A stretch of 57,935 nucleotides of DNA from a bacterium (GTDB lineage Bacteria; Vulcanimicrobiota; Vulcanimicrobiia; Eremiobacterales; Eremiobacteraceae), in the NCBI GenBank assembly GCA_902812405.1, contig CADDZI010000007.1, forward strand, positions 1-57,935, read 5' to 3'. Below, in pieces: positions 1-9,632 of this stretch (position 1 is the stretch's first letter; every line of letters starts with the position of its first letter). The notes under the pieces are model-generated. The model did no database searches. It saw nothing but the letters and a program-made list of their open reading frames with translations, and had not been told where the DNA came from. The position numbers and the translations under genes were made by a program.

Positions 1-294
1 GTAGCGGCCGCGCTTGCCGCGGCCGACGAAAGATAACGCCTGTGCGGGAGCTGGGCGCGGCGGCCGGGGTCCATGACAGAGGCCTCCGAGGGCGCGCGAA
101 GGCAGGACGGCGAGAGCGCGACCGAAGTGCAGCCGCGATCTTGTGCCGGAAGCGCAAGACGACTCGTCCTCGGGCATGGACCTCGGCCGTCGCGCCACCT
201 TCGCGCAGCCTTATGTCGGTCGCGCGAGCGCGACCGCTACGGATCCTCTCACACTCGAGGTGCCTTCTGTCGGTCGCGCGAGCGCGACCGCTAC
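1..294. repeat. Three palindromic intergenic repeats downstream of the TonB receptor
   Basis: Three copies of the GCGGYCGCGC/GCGCGRCCGC palindrome lie at 1-26 (reading GTAGC first, with one extra C at the centre), 215-240 and 269-294 (both in the opposite orientation, ending GCTAC). The second and third copies are 54 bp apart. No convincing gene was seen in the first 329 bases; short open frames here read through the repeats and have no protein-like composition. The sequence to about base 90 resembles 37116-37200 beyond the palindrome itself. Confidence 0.85.
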
Positions 295-329
295 AAAACC
301 AGCAGCGCGGACCCGGCGCATTCACAAAT

Positions 330-3300
330 TCACAATTTGAACGTCACGTCCATGAACATTTCAAACGGCGAGGTTGTGAACAAATTCCCGTAGGGATACT
401 GGACGATTCTCTGGATGGTGTCACCGGGATTGTAAATGTTGCCCACCGGCGGCAGGTGCCCCGGAATGACGTCGTACCCGCACTGATGCACGCCCAGGAC
501 CCACGGTTCGCGCGACCCGCCGAAGCAGGATGAGAAGAGATTGGCCGCCGTCAGCTGGATTGCCGTCCGCGACGACACGTCGTAGGCAATCTGCGCATGC
601 ACGCCGACGTACGACGGTTCGACGAATGCTCCCGGTGCATCGAAGACGCCGCTGAATTGATCCGGGATGACCATGGTCAGGGCACAGGTCGTCGCGTCGT
701 AGGGCAGTCCGCTGCCGCCAAACGGATAGCGGGGATCGCCGGCCAGCGACCCCATGAGGGGCGCGCACGTTGCCGGATTGATGCCGATCTGCTGCTGCGG
801 CGCACCATACCGGCTCCCCGAGATGTACTGCACGAGCGGCGTGATGCGCAGCGCGTCGTGGCGGTAGGTGAGTGCTAGGGTCGCATTGTTGGGCACGCCG
901 TAGCTGGCCGACGACAACTGGGTGCCGGTCGGCACAATGTCGTAGGTCGGGTAGGAGCCGTTGGGATCGAGCAGCGCCTGGAGAGGTGCATTGTAGTACG
1001 GGTTGGCCACGCCGGAGGGCTCGGTCGCAAGGGCATTCGCGTTGCCGTAGATGCCGCACGGTGCTAGTGGATTCGTGGACGGTGCCGCTCCCGCGCAACC
1101 TTTCGTGAACGAGTTGTAGAGCTGGATCGAGCCGTTCACCGGCGATAGGAGCGTCGTGCCGTTGGGCAGGCTGCCGTACTGCATCCGGCTGTAGGTGTAC
1201 GTGTAGGAAAACAGCGCCGAGAATCCGTTGCGCTCGGGTGAGCCGGCTTGCAGAAGAAACTCCGCCCCAAAGGCCGTCTGCTTGCCGGCGTTGACGCCCG
1301 AGACGATGCCCAGCGTGGGGTTGATGAAGAACTGTTGAATCTTGTCGCGCGTGCTGCGGTAGAACGGGGTGAGCTTGAAGCTGCTGTCGGTGCGGTGGAA
1401 GCGGTGCTCCCACGAGAGGTCGTAGTTGTAGGAAATCTGCGGCCGCAGGTCGTGTGCCGGCGTCGTGTAGCCCAAGGAGTAGTACAGCGAGCCGATGTCG
1501 TTGGCCAGGTTTTGCTGCAACGTGTCGGCCTGGATGTACTGAGCCTGCGGCGGCTGCGCGTAGACGCCCAGCGAGGCGCGCACGACGTCGTCGTCGCCGG
1601 CCTGATAGGTCGCTCCCACGCGTGGTTGGAACACCGTGTGGGCGAAGGACGCGGGCTCGGCGTTGGACAGCGTCGCGTTATGCCAGCCCGGGCCCAAGGC
1701 GACGCACGGTGTTCCCGGCGGCAACCCCGGGCCGCCAAAGACGGCGGGCGTGGTTTCATCAATCGGCACGCCCCCGTTGACCCCGGCATTGGCGCACATC
1801 ACGAGATTCCATTCGTTAAACCAAAACTGCCGCAGCGGGCCGCCGGTCGTAGAAGGCAGATCGTACTCGAAGCGGTCGAGACGGATCCCGCCGTTGACGT
1901 GCAGGCGATTGGCGGGCCGCCACTGATCCTGCACGGAGAAGGCGGCAAACCGGGGTCGCACCAGATTCTGAACGCCATATGGACCGTTTTCGACCGCCAG
2001 CCATTCAAAGCCCGAGGGCGCCGGATAGTAAGGTCCGCTGTAGGTGAGAAACTTCGTGTTGAAGGCCGGCGGGGGTCCTCCCGGCGGCACGGGTGTCGTC
2101 GGTTCGCAGGACGTCGGCGTCGGCGACGTCGGAACGGCCGGGCTATAGTAGTAGCACACGCCATCCGTCGGCGCCGCCGTGCTGACGAGAGCGGCAAAGA
2201 CCGACTGGGCCGGCGGGAAAAACGGCGGCCCCGGCGTTGAGTTGGTCATCTGCTCGTTGTCAAACGCGACGTTGTGCGACGTCAGGTAGGACGCCGAGAT
2301 GCTGAAGAGGTGCTCGGAGCTCAGCTGAGCCGCGTATTCGGCTGCGGCGCCGTAGGTGTGCGTCCACAGCTCGCGGTCGTTGGCGCTGACGAAGGCGGTC
2401 GGGTAGATCTGGTTCGTGAAATTGGGCTCGTTGATGAAGTAGTCCGAATACGCGCTGTAACCGTACACCCGCACGTACTCCCCGACGCCGAAGTCGTGCT
2501 GGTACTGAATCTTCACGAGTGACTGACCGTTCGTGCTGCCGTCGCGGCGCAGACTCGGAATCTGACCGTTCACGCCGTATGCGTCGGCACTCGGGAACAG
2601 GTAGGGTTCCATGCCCGCAATCGGCCCAAAGGGTACGCCGTTGACCGATGCACCCAGCGCACCGCCGTACTGAAAACCGGAGACGAAGACGGGCACCGAG
2701 CCCGGCGCATGCAAACCGGGTGTGTTCTGTTCCGCCCGCGTCCACAGTGCAGGCCCGCCCCAGTCGCTGTAGGAGCTGTAGACGGACGTGTACAGCTCGG
2801 ACACGTCGTACAACAGTTGCACGTCGTCGTTGACCCCGGCCCGCTCGTGAGGGATGCCGACGTGGAGATTGACCACGCTCTCGCGGTCAGCCACCGATGC
2901 ATTCTTGCCCATGACGTACGGCCCCAGAATGTAGCCGCCGGGCCCTGCGGGCAGCGATCCGAAGAAGGCATGATTGGCGTAGCAACCGGTGTAGTCGGAG
3001 CCGTTGGGCAGTGCCGGGCATCCCACGCCCGCAAACGGCAGCGGACTCAAAGGTCCGAAAGCCGCGTTGGCGAGGTCGAAGGCCTGGCCGAACTGCGAGC
3101 TGATCGAGGCGCCGTTGAACTGGTCAGCGTAGCGGAAATCCTGGTTGAAGCCGCCCGTCGCGAGGTAGTAGGTGAAACGGCGGTCGGGCGCGGCGCCTCC
3201 CACCTCAAGCGCGAGGTGATTGTAGAATGCCGCGGCGCCCAGAGAACCGGTGACGTCCGCAAAGCCCGGCAGCGTCCCCGTCTTGATGACCTGATTGACG

Positions 3301-4031
3301 TATCCCGAGAGGCCGTGGGACTCTGCGTCGGCAGGCGCGCCGCCCGTGTAGACTTGCAGCTGCTGCTGGCCCAGAGTGGAGAGATTGGTCGTCGGCACGT
3401 TGTCGAAAGCGCGATTGAGCGGAATGCCATCCAATTCGTAGCCGATCTCGTTGAAGTCGCCGCCGCGCAGGAAGATCGGTTGATTCCAGCCGGACTGCGC
3501 GGGCGGCACGAATGCTCCGGGGACTGCGGAGATGGACGCATATGCCTGGTTGATGCTCCCCCCGCCCCCCAATGCCGTCAGCGTATTGGCGACATTGGGC
3601 GTGATGGCGTAGACGCTCTGCGTCGTGCCGGGACTGAGCAGGCCCAGTACGGAGGACGAGACCACCACCCGGGAGAGAGTTCTCACCGCTTCCTCGAGGA
3701 CGAATTCGAGGTTGCGCGTGTTGTCCGCCAAGACCGTGATGCCGGGCTGCTTCAGCATCCGGTAGCCGTCTTTGGAGATAGTGACGGTGTACGTGTCCGG
3801 CAAAAGCGAGGCGAAGAGGAAGTGACCCGTGGCGTCCGTGCGGGTGACGGCCGCCTGCGCCGGGGATGTCACGGAAACAAGAGCACCGGCCACGGGTGCT
3901 CCGGACGTGGTGAAGACGTGGCCGCCCAGCGCCCCGGTCGTGCCCGCTTCGGAAGAACTAACGGATGATAGCAAAAGAGAAATGGCGAGCAGACAGGGCG
4001 CAAAGGCGGACCGCCATGACGATGGTGTCAT
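330..4031 (-). CDS. TonB-dependent receptor with carboxypeptidase-regulatory-like N-terminal domain
   Basis: Outer-membrane receptor of about 1233 residues, probably importing a large substrate with TonB energy; the substrate is not predictable. ATG at 4029-4031 is chosen because AAGGAGGGA sits 9 bases upstream and the protein then begins with a normal signal peptide (MTPSSWRSAFAPC, then a leucine/serine-rich core). Residues about 30-115 look like a carboxypeptidase-D regulatory beta domain (GHVFTTSGAPVAGALVSV, GHFLFASLLPDTYTVTISKDGY). The plug follows (FLRGGDFNEIGYELDGIPLN), then a long barrel rich in alternating aromatic residues ending in the phenylalanine-containing TFKL. The open frame could start 18 codons earlier, but without a good ribosome site. 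A repeat-filled gap separates it from the MFS gene upstream. Family assignment is firm; substrate unknown. Confidence 0.88.
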   Translation of the reverse strand: MTPSSWRSAFAPCLLAISLLLSSVSSSEAGTTGALGGHVFTTSGAPVAGALVSVTSPAQAAVTRTDATGHFLFASLLPDTYTVTISKDGYRMLKQPGITVLADNTRNLEFVLEEAVRTLSRVVVSSSVLGLLSPGTTQSVYAITPNVANTLTALGGGGSINQAYASISAVPGAFVPPAQSGWNQPIFLRGGDFNEIGYELDGIPLNRAFDNVPTTNLSTLGQQQLQVYTGGAPADAESHGLSGYVNQVIKTGTLPGFADVTGSLGAAAFYNHLALEVGGAAPDRRFTYYLATGGFNQDFRYADQFNGASISSQFGQAFDLANAAFGPLSPLPFAGVGCPALPNGSDYTGCYANHAFFGSLPAGPGGYILGPYVMGKNASVADRESVVNLHVGIPHERAGVNDDVQLLYDVSELYTSVYSSYSDWGGPALWTRAEQNTPGLHAPGSVPVFVSGFQYGGALGASVNGVPFGPIAGMEPYLFPSADAYGVNGQIPSLRRDGSTNGQSLVKIQYQHDFGVGEYVRVYGYSAYSDYFINEPNFTNQIYPTAFVSANDRELWTHTYGAAAEYAAQLSSEHLFSISASYLTSHNVAFDNEQMTNSTPGPPFFPPAQSVFAALVSTAAPTDGVCYYYSPAVPTSPTPTSCEPTTPVPPGGPPPAFNTKFLTYSGPYYPAPSGFEWLAVENGPYGVQNLVRPRFAAFSVQDQWRPANRLHVNGGIRLDRFEYDLPSTTGGPLRQFWFNEWNLVMCANAGVNGGVPIDETTPAVFGGPGLPPGTPCVALGPGWHNATLSNAEPASFAHTVFQPRVGATYQAGDDDVVRASLGVYAQPPQAQYIQADTLQQNLANDIGSLYYSLGYTTPAHDLRPQISYNYDLSWEHRFHRTDSSFKLTPFYRSTRDKIQQFFINPTLGIVSGVNAGKQTAFGAEFLLQAGSPERNGFSALFSYTYTYSRMQYGSLPNGTTLLSPVNGSIQLYNSFTKGCAGAAPSTNPLAPCGIYGNANALATEPSGVANPYYNAPLQALLDPNGSYPTYDIVPTGTQLSSASYGVPNNATLALTYRHDALRITPLVQYISGSRYGAPQQQIGINPATCAPLMGSLAGDPRYPFGGSGLPYDATTCALTMVIPDQFSGVFDAPGAFVEPSYVGVHAQIAYDVSSRTAIQLTAANLFSSCFGGSREPWVLGVHQCGYDVIPGHLPPVGNIYNPGDTIQRIVQYPYGNLFTTSPFEMFMDVTFKL

Positions 4032-4090
4032 GCGTGCGTGTCCCTCCTTGCGAGAAGAGGATTGCGCGATGCCGGGCGGCGCCACCTCCT

Positions 4091-4314
4091 AGGTCGCGCT
4101 TGCGCGACCGCGGGTAGCGGTCGGCTTTAGCCGACCGTCGCGCTTGCGCGACCGACGGAACGCAATATTCACGCGGCGTCAACCCAACGTGGCACGTGCT
4201 GTCGGCCGCGCAAGCGCGGCCGCTACGGTAAAAGCGGCGCGTTCCCCACCTACGACGTCACGTTCTCCAACCCAACGCGATACGCTCTGTCGGCCGCGCA
4301 AGCGCGGCCGCTAC
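4091..4314. repeat. Cluster of palindromic repeats between MFS and TonB receptor genes
   Basis: The 306-base gap before the receptor is almost entirely repeat. Copies: a half-copy at 4091-4110, a 42-bp double palindrome at 4114-4155 (a GGTCGGCTTTAGCCGACC hairpin followed directly by a GTCGCGCTTGCGCGAC one), and single copies at 4201-4226 and 4289-4314. The last two belong to a larger tandem duplication. Confidence 0.85.
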
Positions 4315-4355
4315 GGTAAAAGCGGCGCGTTCCCCAGCTACGACGTCACGTTCTC
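4180..4355. repeat. 88-bp tandem duplication containing the palindromic element
   Basis: Two adjacent 88-base units, 4180-4267 and 4268-4355. Each begins CAACCCAACG, contains the palindrome, and ends CTACGACGTCACGTTCTC. From 4199/4287 onward the copies differ at only about one base; the stretch just before the palindrome is more divergent. The second copy runs into the 3' end of the neighbouring MFS gene and supplies its stop codon. Confidence 0.85.
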
Positions 4356-5546
4356 AGGTGTCACCGAACGCCAGGCTGACGATCGGCGAATCAAAAGCAC
4401 GAGCACCGATCCTATCGCGAGGCAGACGCCTGCGAGAAAGAACAGGCTGCGGTATCCGGCGACCGGCTCGCTGACTCGTCCCAACAGCCATCCGCCCACC
4501 GCCGGAGCCGCAATGCTGGGCAGACCGCTGGCCAAACCCCACAGGCCCAGATCCCGCGCAACGTCGCGCAGCTGCGGCACGGAATCGATCGCCAACGCCC
4601 ATCCGGTTGAGACGAAGGCACCGTAGCCGAGGCCAAACAGCAAGGCAAGCCAGACCAGGCCGCGCATACCCGGCGCGAACGCAAAGAACAGGACGGCGAC
4701 GGTCATCGGCAGACCTGAGAGCGCCACGACGATTTTGCGGGGCAGGCGGTCGGAGAGCTGCCCAATCCACAGGCTCGTCAGCACGGCGCCCGCCAATGCC
4801 AGCCCTCCGAAAATGCCCGTCGTCGCGGATGGGTTGACGTTACCGACAACGTCGTGAAAGAAGTACAACACAAATGTCATGAGCAGCGTTAAACCGAAAT
4901 TAATGAACGACCGGGAGAAGAACGCGATCGTGAAATCATGCCACGAACCGATACGGGCCCGCTCTCCGTCGCCGGCGTAGGGTCCCTCGGGCGTCAGGGC
5001 GGCACACAGGGTACCGGCCGCGACCAGGACCGCGGTCCACGCAAAGAGGGTCGAGGGCGCAAGCAAGCTGGCGCAGGCCAATCCCAACACCGTACCCAGC
5101 AATGCCGCCACACCCTGGTAACCCGAGGCCAGACCCCAGTGCCCCTGTTCGACGGCCTCCGGGATGAGCGGCTGATACCCGGCCAGACTGACGTTTTGGC
5201 CGATTGTCGCCACAAACAATCCACCGGCAAAAGCCGGCAGATCCGTCGCACGTCCCATCCAAGCCAGGCCTGCGATGTTGAGGAGGGCGCCCGCGACGAT
5301 CACCGGCCGGCGGGGCGTGCCGCGCCGGCGCAGCCAATCCGAGACGGCGCCCGCGACAGGCGGCACGACGATGGACAGCGCGGTGGCCACGGTCGCCACA
5401 ACCGCCAACACCTGCGCGTGCCGGGCGGGTGCCAGGCGTAAGATTGCGGCCGGCACGGCGATCGTCATGAGTGCCGCCGTTTGGAAGTTAAGCGGCACCC
5501 AATATGCGTTGAGCAGGCTCTGGCGAAAAACGCTGCGGCCGATCAT
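4338..5546 (-). CDS. Major facilitator superfamily transporter
   Basis: Inner-membrane secondary transporter of about 400 residues with some 12 hydrophobic segments; substrate unknown. The loop SDWLRRRGTPRRP after the second helix is the usual MFS conserved loop, and SDRLPRKIV is its counterpart in the second half. The likely start is the internal ATG (MIGRSVFRQSLLNAYW) at 5546, where the membrane part begins; the frame can extend to 5606. It lies 96 bases after the RND gene on the same strand and may be co-transcribed with it. The last residues (ENVTS, then TAG) are encoded by the palindromic repeat unit downstream, so the original end appears to have been replaced. Confidence 0.8.
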   Translation of the reverse strand: MIGRSVFRQSLLNAYWVPLNFQTAALMTIAVPAAILRLAPARHAQVLAVVATVATALSIVVPPVAGAVSDWLRRRGTPRRPVIVAGALLNIAGLAWMGRATDLPAFAGGLFVATIGQNVSLAGYQPLIPEAVEQGHWGLASGYQGVAALLGTVLGLACASLLAPSTLFAWTAVLVAAGTLCAALTPEGPYAGDGERARIGSWHDFTIAFFSRSFINFGLTLLMTFVLYFFHDVVGNVNPSATTGIFGGLALAGAVLTSLWIGQLSDRLPRKIVVALSGLPMTVAVLFFAFAPGMRGLVWLALLFGLGYGAFVSTGWALAIDSVPQLRDVARDLGLWGLASGLPSIAAPAVGGWLLGRVSEPVAGYRSLFFLAGVCLAIGSVLVLLIRRSSAWRSVTPENVTS

Positions 5547-5642
5547 CGAGGAGGCGCGCCGAATCCCTGGCCCGCGCCGGCGGCCCGGGTCAGCCAGCGC
5601 GTACACCGCACGCGACGGCGTCGGACATCCGTGCTGGGTGCG

Positions 5643-8600
5643 CTATCCGTGCGCCGTTTCTTCGCCAACCGGGTACAGGTCGCTTGTGATCCAGCGCGGC
5701 TTGACCCGCATGCGCTGCGGGCTTAGGCGCACGTAGACGACGGGGATGAGAATCAGCGTCAGCATCAGCGAGCTGATGAGACCGCCGATCACAACTAGGC
5801 CGAGGGAGCGCCGCGAAACGACGGCATGGTCGAGCCCCAAGGCCAGCGGCAGCATGCCGAAGACCATGGCCGCCGTCGTCATGATGATGGGGCGGAAACG
5901 CACCCGGGCGCTCTCCTTGATGGCTGCCAGGCGGTCCATGCCGCGTTCCCGCAACTGGTTGGCATAGTCCACGAGCAGGATGCCATTCTTCGTCACGAGA
6001 CCGATGAGCAGGACCGTCCCGATCAGCGAGAACGCATTGAGCGATTCATGCGTCAGCGCCAGGGCCCCTACGGCGCCCACGACCGCCACCGGTACGGAGA
6101 ACATGATGATGAACGGCGAGCGGTAGCTGTTGTAGAGCGCCACCATGAGCAGGAAGACGAGCACCATACCGGCGGCCAACGACATGGCCATGCCGCGTAC
6201 GGTGTCGGCAAGGTTCTGCTGCGTGCCGGTACTGTTGGGAACGACCGACACCGTCGGCGGGAGGTGCAAGGCCGCCAGGCGCTGCGCAAACGCCTTCTCG
6301 ACGCCTGACAAGGTTTGGCCCGGAGCAACGTTGGCGCTGACATGGATGACGGTCTGGCGATCGACCCGGTCGATGGAGCGCGTGCTGCGCGTAAAGGTCA
6401 GGTGTGCGAGGTCGCCGACGCGGACGATCCGGCCGTCGTCGGCCCGCACGCGGATGTCTTGCAACTCGTTGAGCGTGTGCTGGTAGGCGACCGGGTACGT
6501 CACCTGAACATCCTTGAGGCCGTCGGCGGTTTCGAACTGGGTTGCACGCACGCCGCCGAAGGCGGCCCGAATGGCGGTTGCCATCGTCGCGATGTCCACG
6601 CCGGCCCGGTGCGCCGCATCTCGATCGAAGGTAATGTTGAGCTGCGGTGCGAGGCTGCCGCCGGAGCTGTACACGTTCACTGCACCCGGGGTCTGTTGCA
6701 GAGCCCGATACACTTTCTCCGCAGACCGCGCGGGATCGCCTTGCGTCGTGCTCACCAGGTAATCCAAGGGTTGTGAGTTGCCGCCTTGCGGGTCGGTGAC
6801 CGGAATAACGACCGGGTGCGCGCCGGGTGCCAAACGCTCGGCGATGCGCCGCAAGTACGCAACCCAGTACTGCGTCGGGTAGCGCCGGTCGGGACTCAAG
6901 TGGACGTCGATTTGGGCAACGCCGCCATCCATGAGGTAGCCCCCGGCCGGGGCCTGCGCCGCGCCCGCCACCGACGTCTCGCTGCTTAGGTCGGGGATGA
7001 AGTCCACCTCGCGCTCGATCGCCCGCACGGCCCGGCGCGTCACCGCCAGCGGTGTACCGCTCGGATAATTCAGCTCGACGTACATTTCGCCCGTATCCTG
7101 GGGCGGATCGAACTCGAAGCCGACGACGTTCAGCGGCCAGATCAGCGCCACCGCGCTGACGAGCGTCACCGCGGCCAGACCCAGCACTGCCGCCGGATGC
7201 GCAAGGCCCCACGGCAGGATGCGCTCGGCGTACCAGGTTCGGAAGCGTTCGAAGCCGCGCGTGAACTCCTCGATGATGCGCAGCGTGCGCTTGCTGGACA
7301 AAAGCGACCAGTTGCCGGCCAAGGCCGGAGTCACCGTGAAAGAGACGAGCAGCGACGAGAGCGTCGCGACGACGACGACGAGGGCGAACTCTCCCAGGAA
7401 CTTGCCGACGATGCCCGGCAGGAAGGCGATCGGCAGGAAAACGACGACGTCGACGAGCGTGATGACGATGGCCGCCAAGCCGATCTCCAAACGGCCGTTG
7501 ATGGCGGCACGGGGTGCAGGCTCGCCCAATTCGCGATGCCGCTCGCTGTTCTCCAGAACGACGATGGAGTCGTCGACCAAGATGCCGGTGATGAGCGTCA
7601 TGGCCAAGAGCGAGACCGTGTCGAGCGTGAAGCCGAGCAAGCGCATGACGATGAGCGTGGAGAAGAGCGAGGTTGGAATGGCGATGAGAACCGCCGCCGC
7701 GTTGCGCCAGGATCGCAGGAAGAAAACCATGACGATGGCGACAAGCAGGATGCCCTCGAGCAGCGTCCGCAGGACACCGTGGAGGAGGGCCGCGGTGTAG
7801 GCGGACTGGTCGTCGATGACTGACAGGGAGACGCCAGGGAAGCGCCGCTCGAGATCGGGCAGGGCTGCAATGACCGCGTGGGCCGTGTCGACCTCGTTGG
7901 CGCCCACGGCCTTTTGCACGGTGAGGAAAATGTTCGGGTCGCCGTTGACGTACGAGAACACCCGGGCGGGTGCAAAACTGTCGAGGACTTGGGCGACATC
8001 ACCGACGCGGATGCCGTTCGTGTGCGGGATGTCCAGCGCCGCGACCGAGGCTGGCCCGCTGATGTCGCCCCGAATGTTGATGCCTGTCTCGCGCTCGCTG
8101 CCGTACAGGATGCCACCCGGGAGGCGTACGTTGTTGACAGCAATGGCCCCGATGACGTCGTTGATTGTCAGGTTGTGCTGCTTGAGCTTGACCGGATTGA
8201 CTTCAACTTCCACCGACGGCGTCACGACGCCGTTGGCCTGGACGTACCCGACGCCGGGGATCTGCTCGATGGCGGGGATGAGGTGATTTTCCACCGTCGC
8301 CGACAAGTCACCGGCATTGAGGCTGGGCGAGGTAACGGCCAGGGTCAAGACCGCGGATTGCCCGGGGTCGAACGTCTCGATCCGCGGGGTGGGCAAATCG
8401 GCCGGCAGGTCGGCTTGCGCAGCTTGCATGCGGCGTTGCACTTCGACCAAGTCGTCGGTCCGCGACGACTTCAGGCTGAACTGGAGGATGATGCTGGCAA
8501 AGCCCTGCTGGATTTGCGAGTCTGTATGTTCGAGGTACGGGGCGCCGGCCAGCTGGTCTTCGATGGGTCGCACGACGCTGTCACGCATGTCGGCGGGCGA

Positions 8601-8759
8601 AGCACCGGGATAGAAGATGATGATGTCGACGATGGGCAGCCCGACGTTGGGGAGTTCCTGTTCGCGCAGGCTGTGCGCGGCGAGGAGGCCGCCGATCGTG
8701 AGCGCCGCCACGAGGACAACAGCCAGCGTGGGCCGTGCGACGAAGATTTTAGTGAGCAT
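5643..8759 (-). CDS. RND efflux transporter, AcrB/HAE1 family
   Basis: Inner-membrane proton-driven pump subunit of 1038 residues, the normal length for the family. It has the N-terminal helix, the periplasmic start (REQELPNVGLPIVDI, PGASPADMRDSVVRPIEDQL), the TM4 proton-relay aspartate pair in GILVDDSIVVLEN near residue 395, a second periplasmic half and a final membrane block (LIGLVTKNGILLVDYANQLRERG, FRPIIMTTAAMVFGMLPLALG). The internal duplication is clear. No membrane-fusion protein or outer-membrane channel gene is adjacent, although these normally accompany an RND pump. Drug, metal or lipid substrate cannot be told from sequence. Confidence 0.92.
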   Translation of the reverse strand: MLTKIFVARPTLAVVLVAALTIGGLLAAHSLREQELPNVGLPIVDIIIFYPGASPADMRDSVVRPIEDQLAGAPYLEHTDSQIQQGFASIILQFSLKSSRTDDLVEVQRRMQAAQADLPADLPTPRIETFDPGQSAVLTLAVTSPSLNAGDLSATVENHLIPAIEQIPGVGYVQANGVVTPSVEVEVNPVKLKQHNLTINDVIGAIAVNNVRLPGGILYGSERETGINIRGDISGPASVAALDIPHTNGIRVGDVAQVLDSFAPARVFSYVNGDPNIFLTVQKAVGANEVDTAHAVIAALPDLERRFPGVSLSVIDDQSAYTAALLHGVLRTLLEGILLVAIVMVFFLRSWRNAAAVLIAIPTSLFSTLIVMRLLGFTLDTVSLLAMTLITGILVDDSIVVLENSERHRELGEPAPRAAINGRLEIGLAAIVITLVDVVVFLPIAFLPGIVGKFLGEFALVVVVATLSSLLVSFTVTPALAGNWSLLSSKRTLRIIEEFTRGFERFRTWYAERILPWGLAHPAAVLGLAAVTLVSAVALIWPLNVVGFEFDPPQDTGEMYVELNYPSGTPLAVTRRAVRAIEREVDFIPDLSSETSVAGAAQAPAGGYLMDGGVAQIDVHLSPDRRYPTQYWVAYLRRIAERLAPGAHPVVIPVTDPQGGNSQPLDYLVSTTQGDPARSAEKVYRALQQTPGAVNVYSSGGSLAPQLNITFDRDAAHRAGVDIATMATAIRAAFGGVRATQFETADGLKDVQVTYPVAYQHTLNELQDIRVRADDGRIVRVGDLAHLTFTRSTRSIDRVDRQTVIHVSANVAPGQTLSGVEKAFAQRLAALHLPPTVSVVPNSTGTQQNLADTVRGMAMSLAAGMVLVFLLMVALYNSYRSPFIIMFSVPVAVVGAVGALALTHESLNAFSLIGTVLLIGLVTKNGILLVDYANQLRERGMDRLAAIKESARVRFRPIIMTTAAMVFGMLPLALGLDHAVVSRRSLGLVVIGGLISSLMLTLILIPVVYVRLSPQRMRVKPRWITSDLYPVGEETAHG

Positions 8760-8892
8760 GAACCCCGTTTACCGGTATCGCAAAGCCCATAGGTTTGTCA
8801 TCGGCACGGACTTCCACTTGTTCCAGCCGGGGCAAGGTCGCAGAAGACACGGTATCCGTCAGGACACCCAGCGGCTAGGCGGAAAGAGTACG

Positions 8893-9510
8893 TCAGTCGC
8901 CAGCCGTTTGTGGACCAGTTTCCGAAGAAGCCGCTGTGGCATCGGGCACAGTGTCTGCCTCGCGCCACACATCTCGGACCTCCATATGCGGCGCACCGGT
9001 TGGGTACACCCCCTGCGGGTGATCGGTCACCCAACGCCGCGCCAAGGCCGCAAGGTATTCGAAGTTCTGATACTGCACCGCCCCCCGGTGGCGACGTAGG
9101 ATTGCCATCACCGGCGTCAGGTTTCTCCAGGCGGCATTGATGAGCCGGGCAAATTGGTCCAAGAAGACGTCGGGTTCCACAATGTTGTATTTGACGAGCG
9201 TTCCCATCTCGTTGAACCAGTTGCAGACGGTCATTTCGGGATGGACGCGCGCGTCGATGAAGCCCAACTGGGCCAACTCGCGCCGGTACTGCGGATCCCG
9301 CATTTTGTGGTCCAGGTAAAATTGGACGTAGCGCAAGGCTTCCTGGAGTTCGGGGCTGCGGAAATCCTGGAGCAGGGCAATCTGTGCCTGAAGTTGGTTC
9401 TTCGCCTGCAGGTGCCGCAACTCAACGCCGGCTGCGATCGCCGTTGCCAGGATCACGAAGAATGTGCCGGCGGCGGCCACGGAATTCAGGAGCTCCAAGG
9501 ACCAGTGCAT
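8893..9510 (-). CDS. Membrane-anchored protein of unknown function (DUF4760-like)
   Basis: A 205-residue protein starting at ATG 9508-9510, with a GGAGGC ribosome site just upstream. One N-terminal membrane helix (SVAAAGTFFVILATAIAAGVE) is followed by a helical cytoplasmic region with FRSPELQEALRYVQFYLDH and MTVCNWFNEMGTLVKY. That pattern resembles the DUF4760 family, known mostly from hypothetical membrane proteins; I recognise it only loosely. The frame continues upstream to 9711, but that extension translates palindromic repeat DNA and is not credible. No functional partner is nearby. Confidence 0.6.
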   Translation of the reverse strand: MHWSLELLNSVAAAGTFFVILATAIAAGVELRHLQAKNQLQAQIALLQDFRSPELQEALRYVQFYLDHKMRDPQYRRELAQLGFIDARVHPEMTVCNWFNEMGTLVKYNIVEPDVFLDQFARLINAAWRNLTPVMAILRRHRGAVQYQNFEYLAALARRWVTDHPQGVYPTGAPHMEVRDVWREADTVPDATAASSETGPQTAGD

Positions 9511-9632
9511 GAGTGCCTCCTCGTGGCAAGACGCACTGGCCCCGCGCCGGCAACACGGTGGCCGGAGCTGGTGCGGGTCGCTAGCGGTCAGGTTGGCCGT
9601 CACAAAGCGCGTGCCCTGTAGAAAGGTGTTCC

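Noticed and set aside
1-294. Small open frames at the left edge as possible genes
   Set aside because: They translate the palindromic repeats themselves and share Arg/Ser/Ala-rich nonsense composition; no ribosome site.
4091-4314. Repeats as ordinary rho-independent terminators
   Set aside because: No U-tract follows on either strand, and several copies are clustered or lie upstream of genes; contrast the real terminator at 9869-9897.
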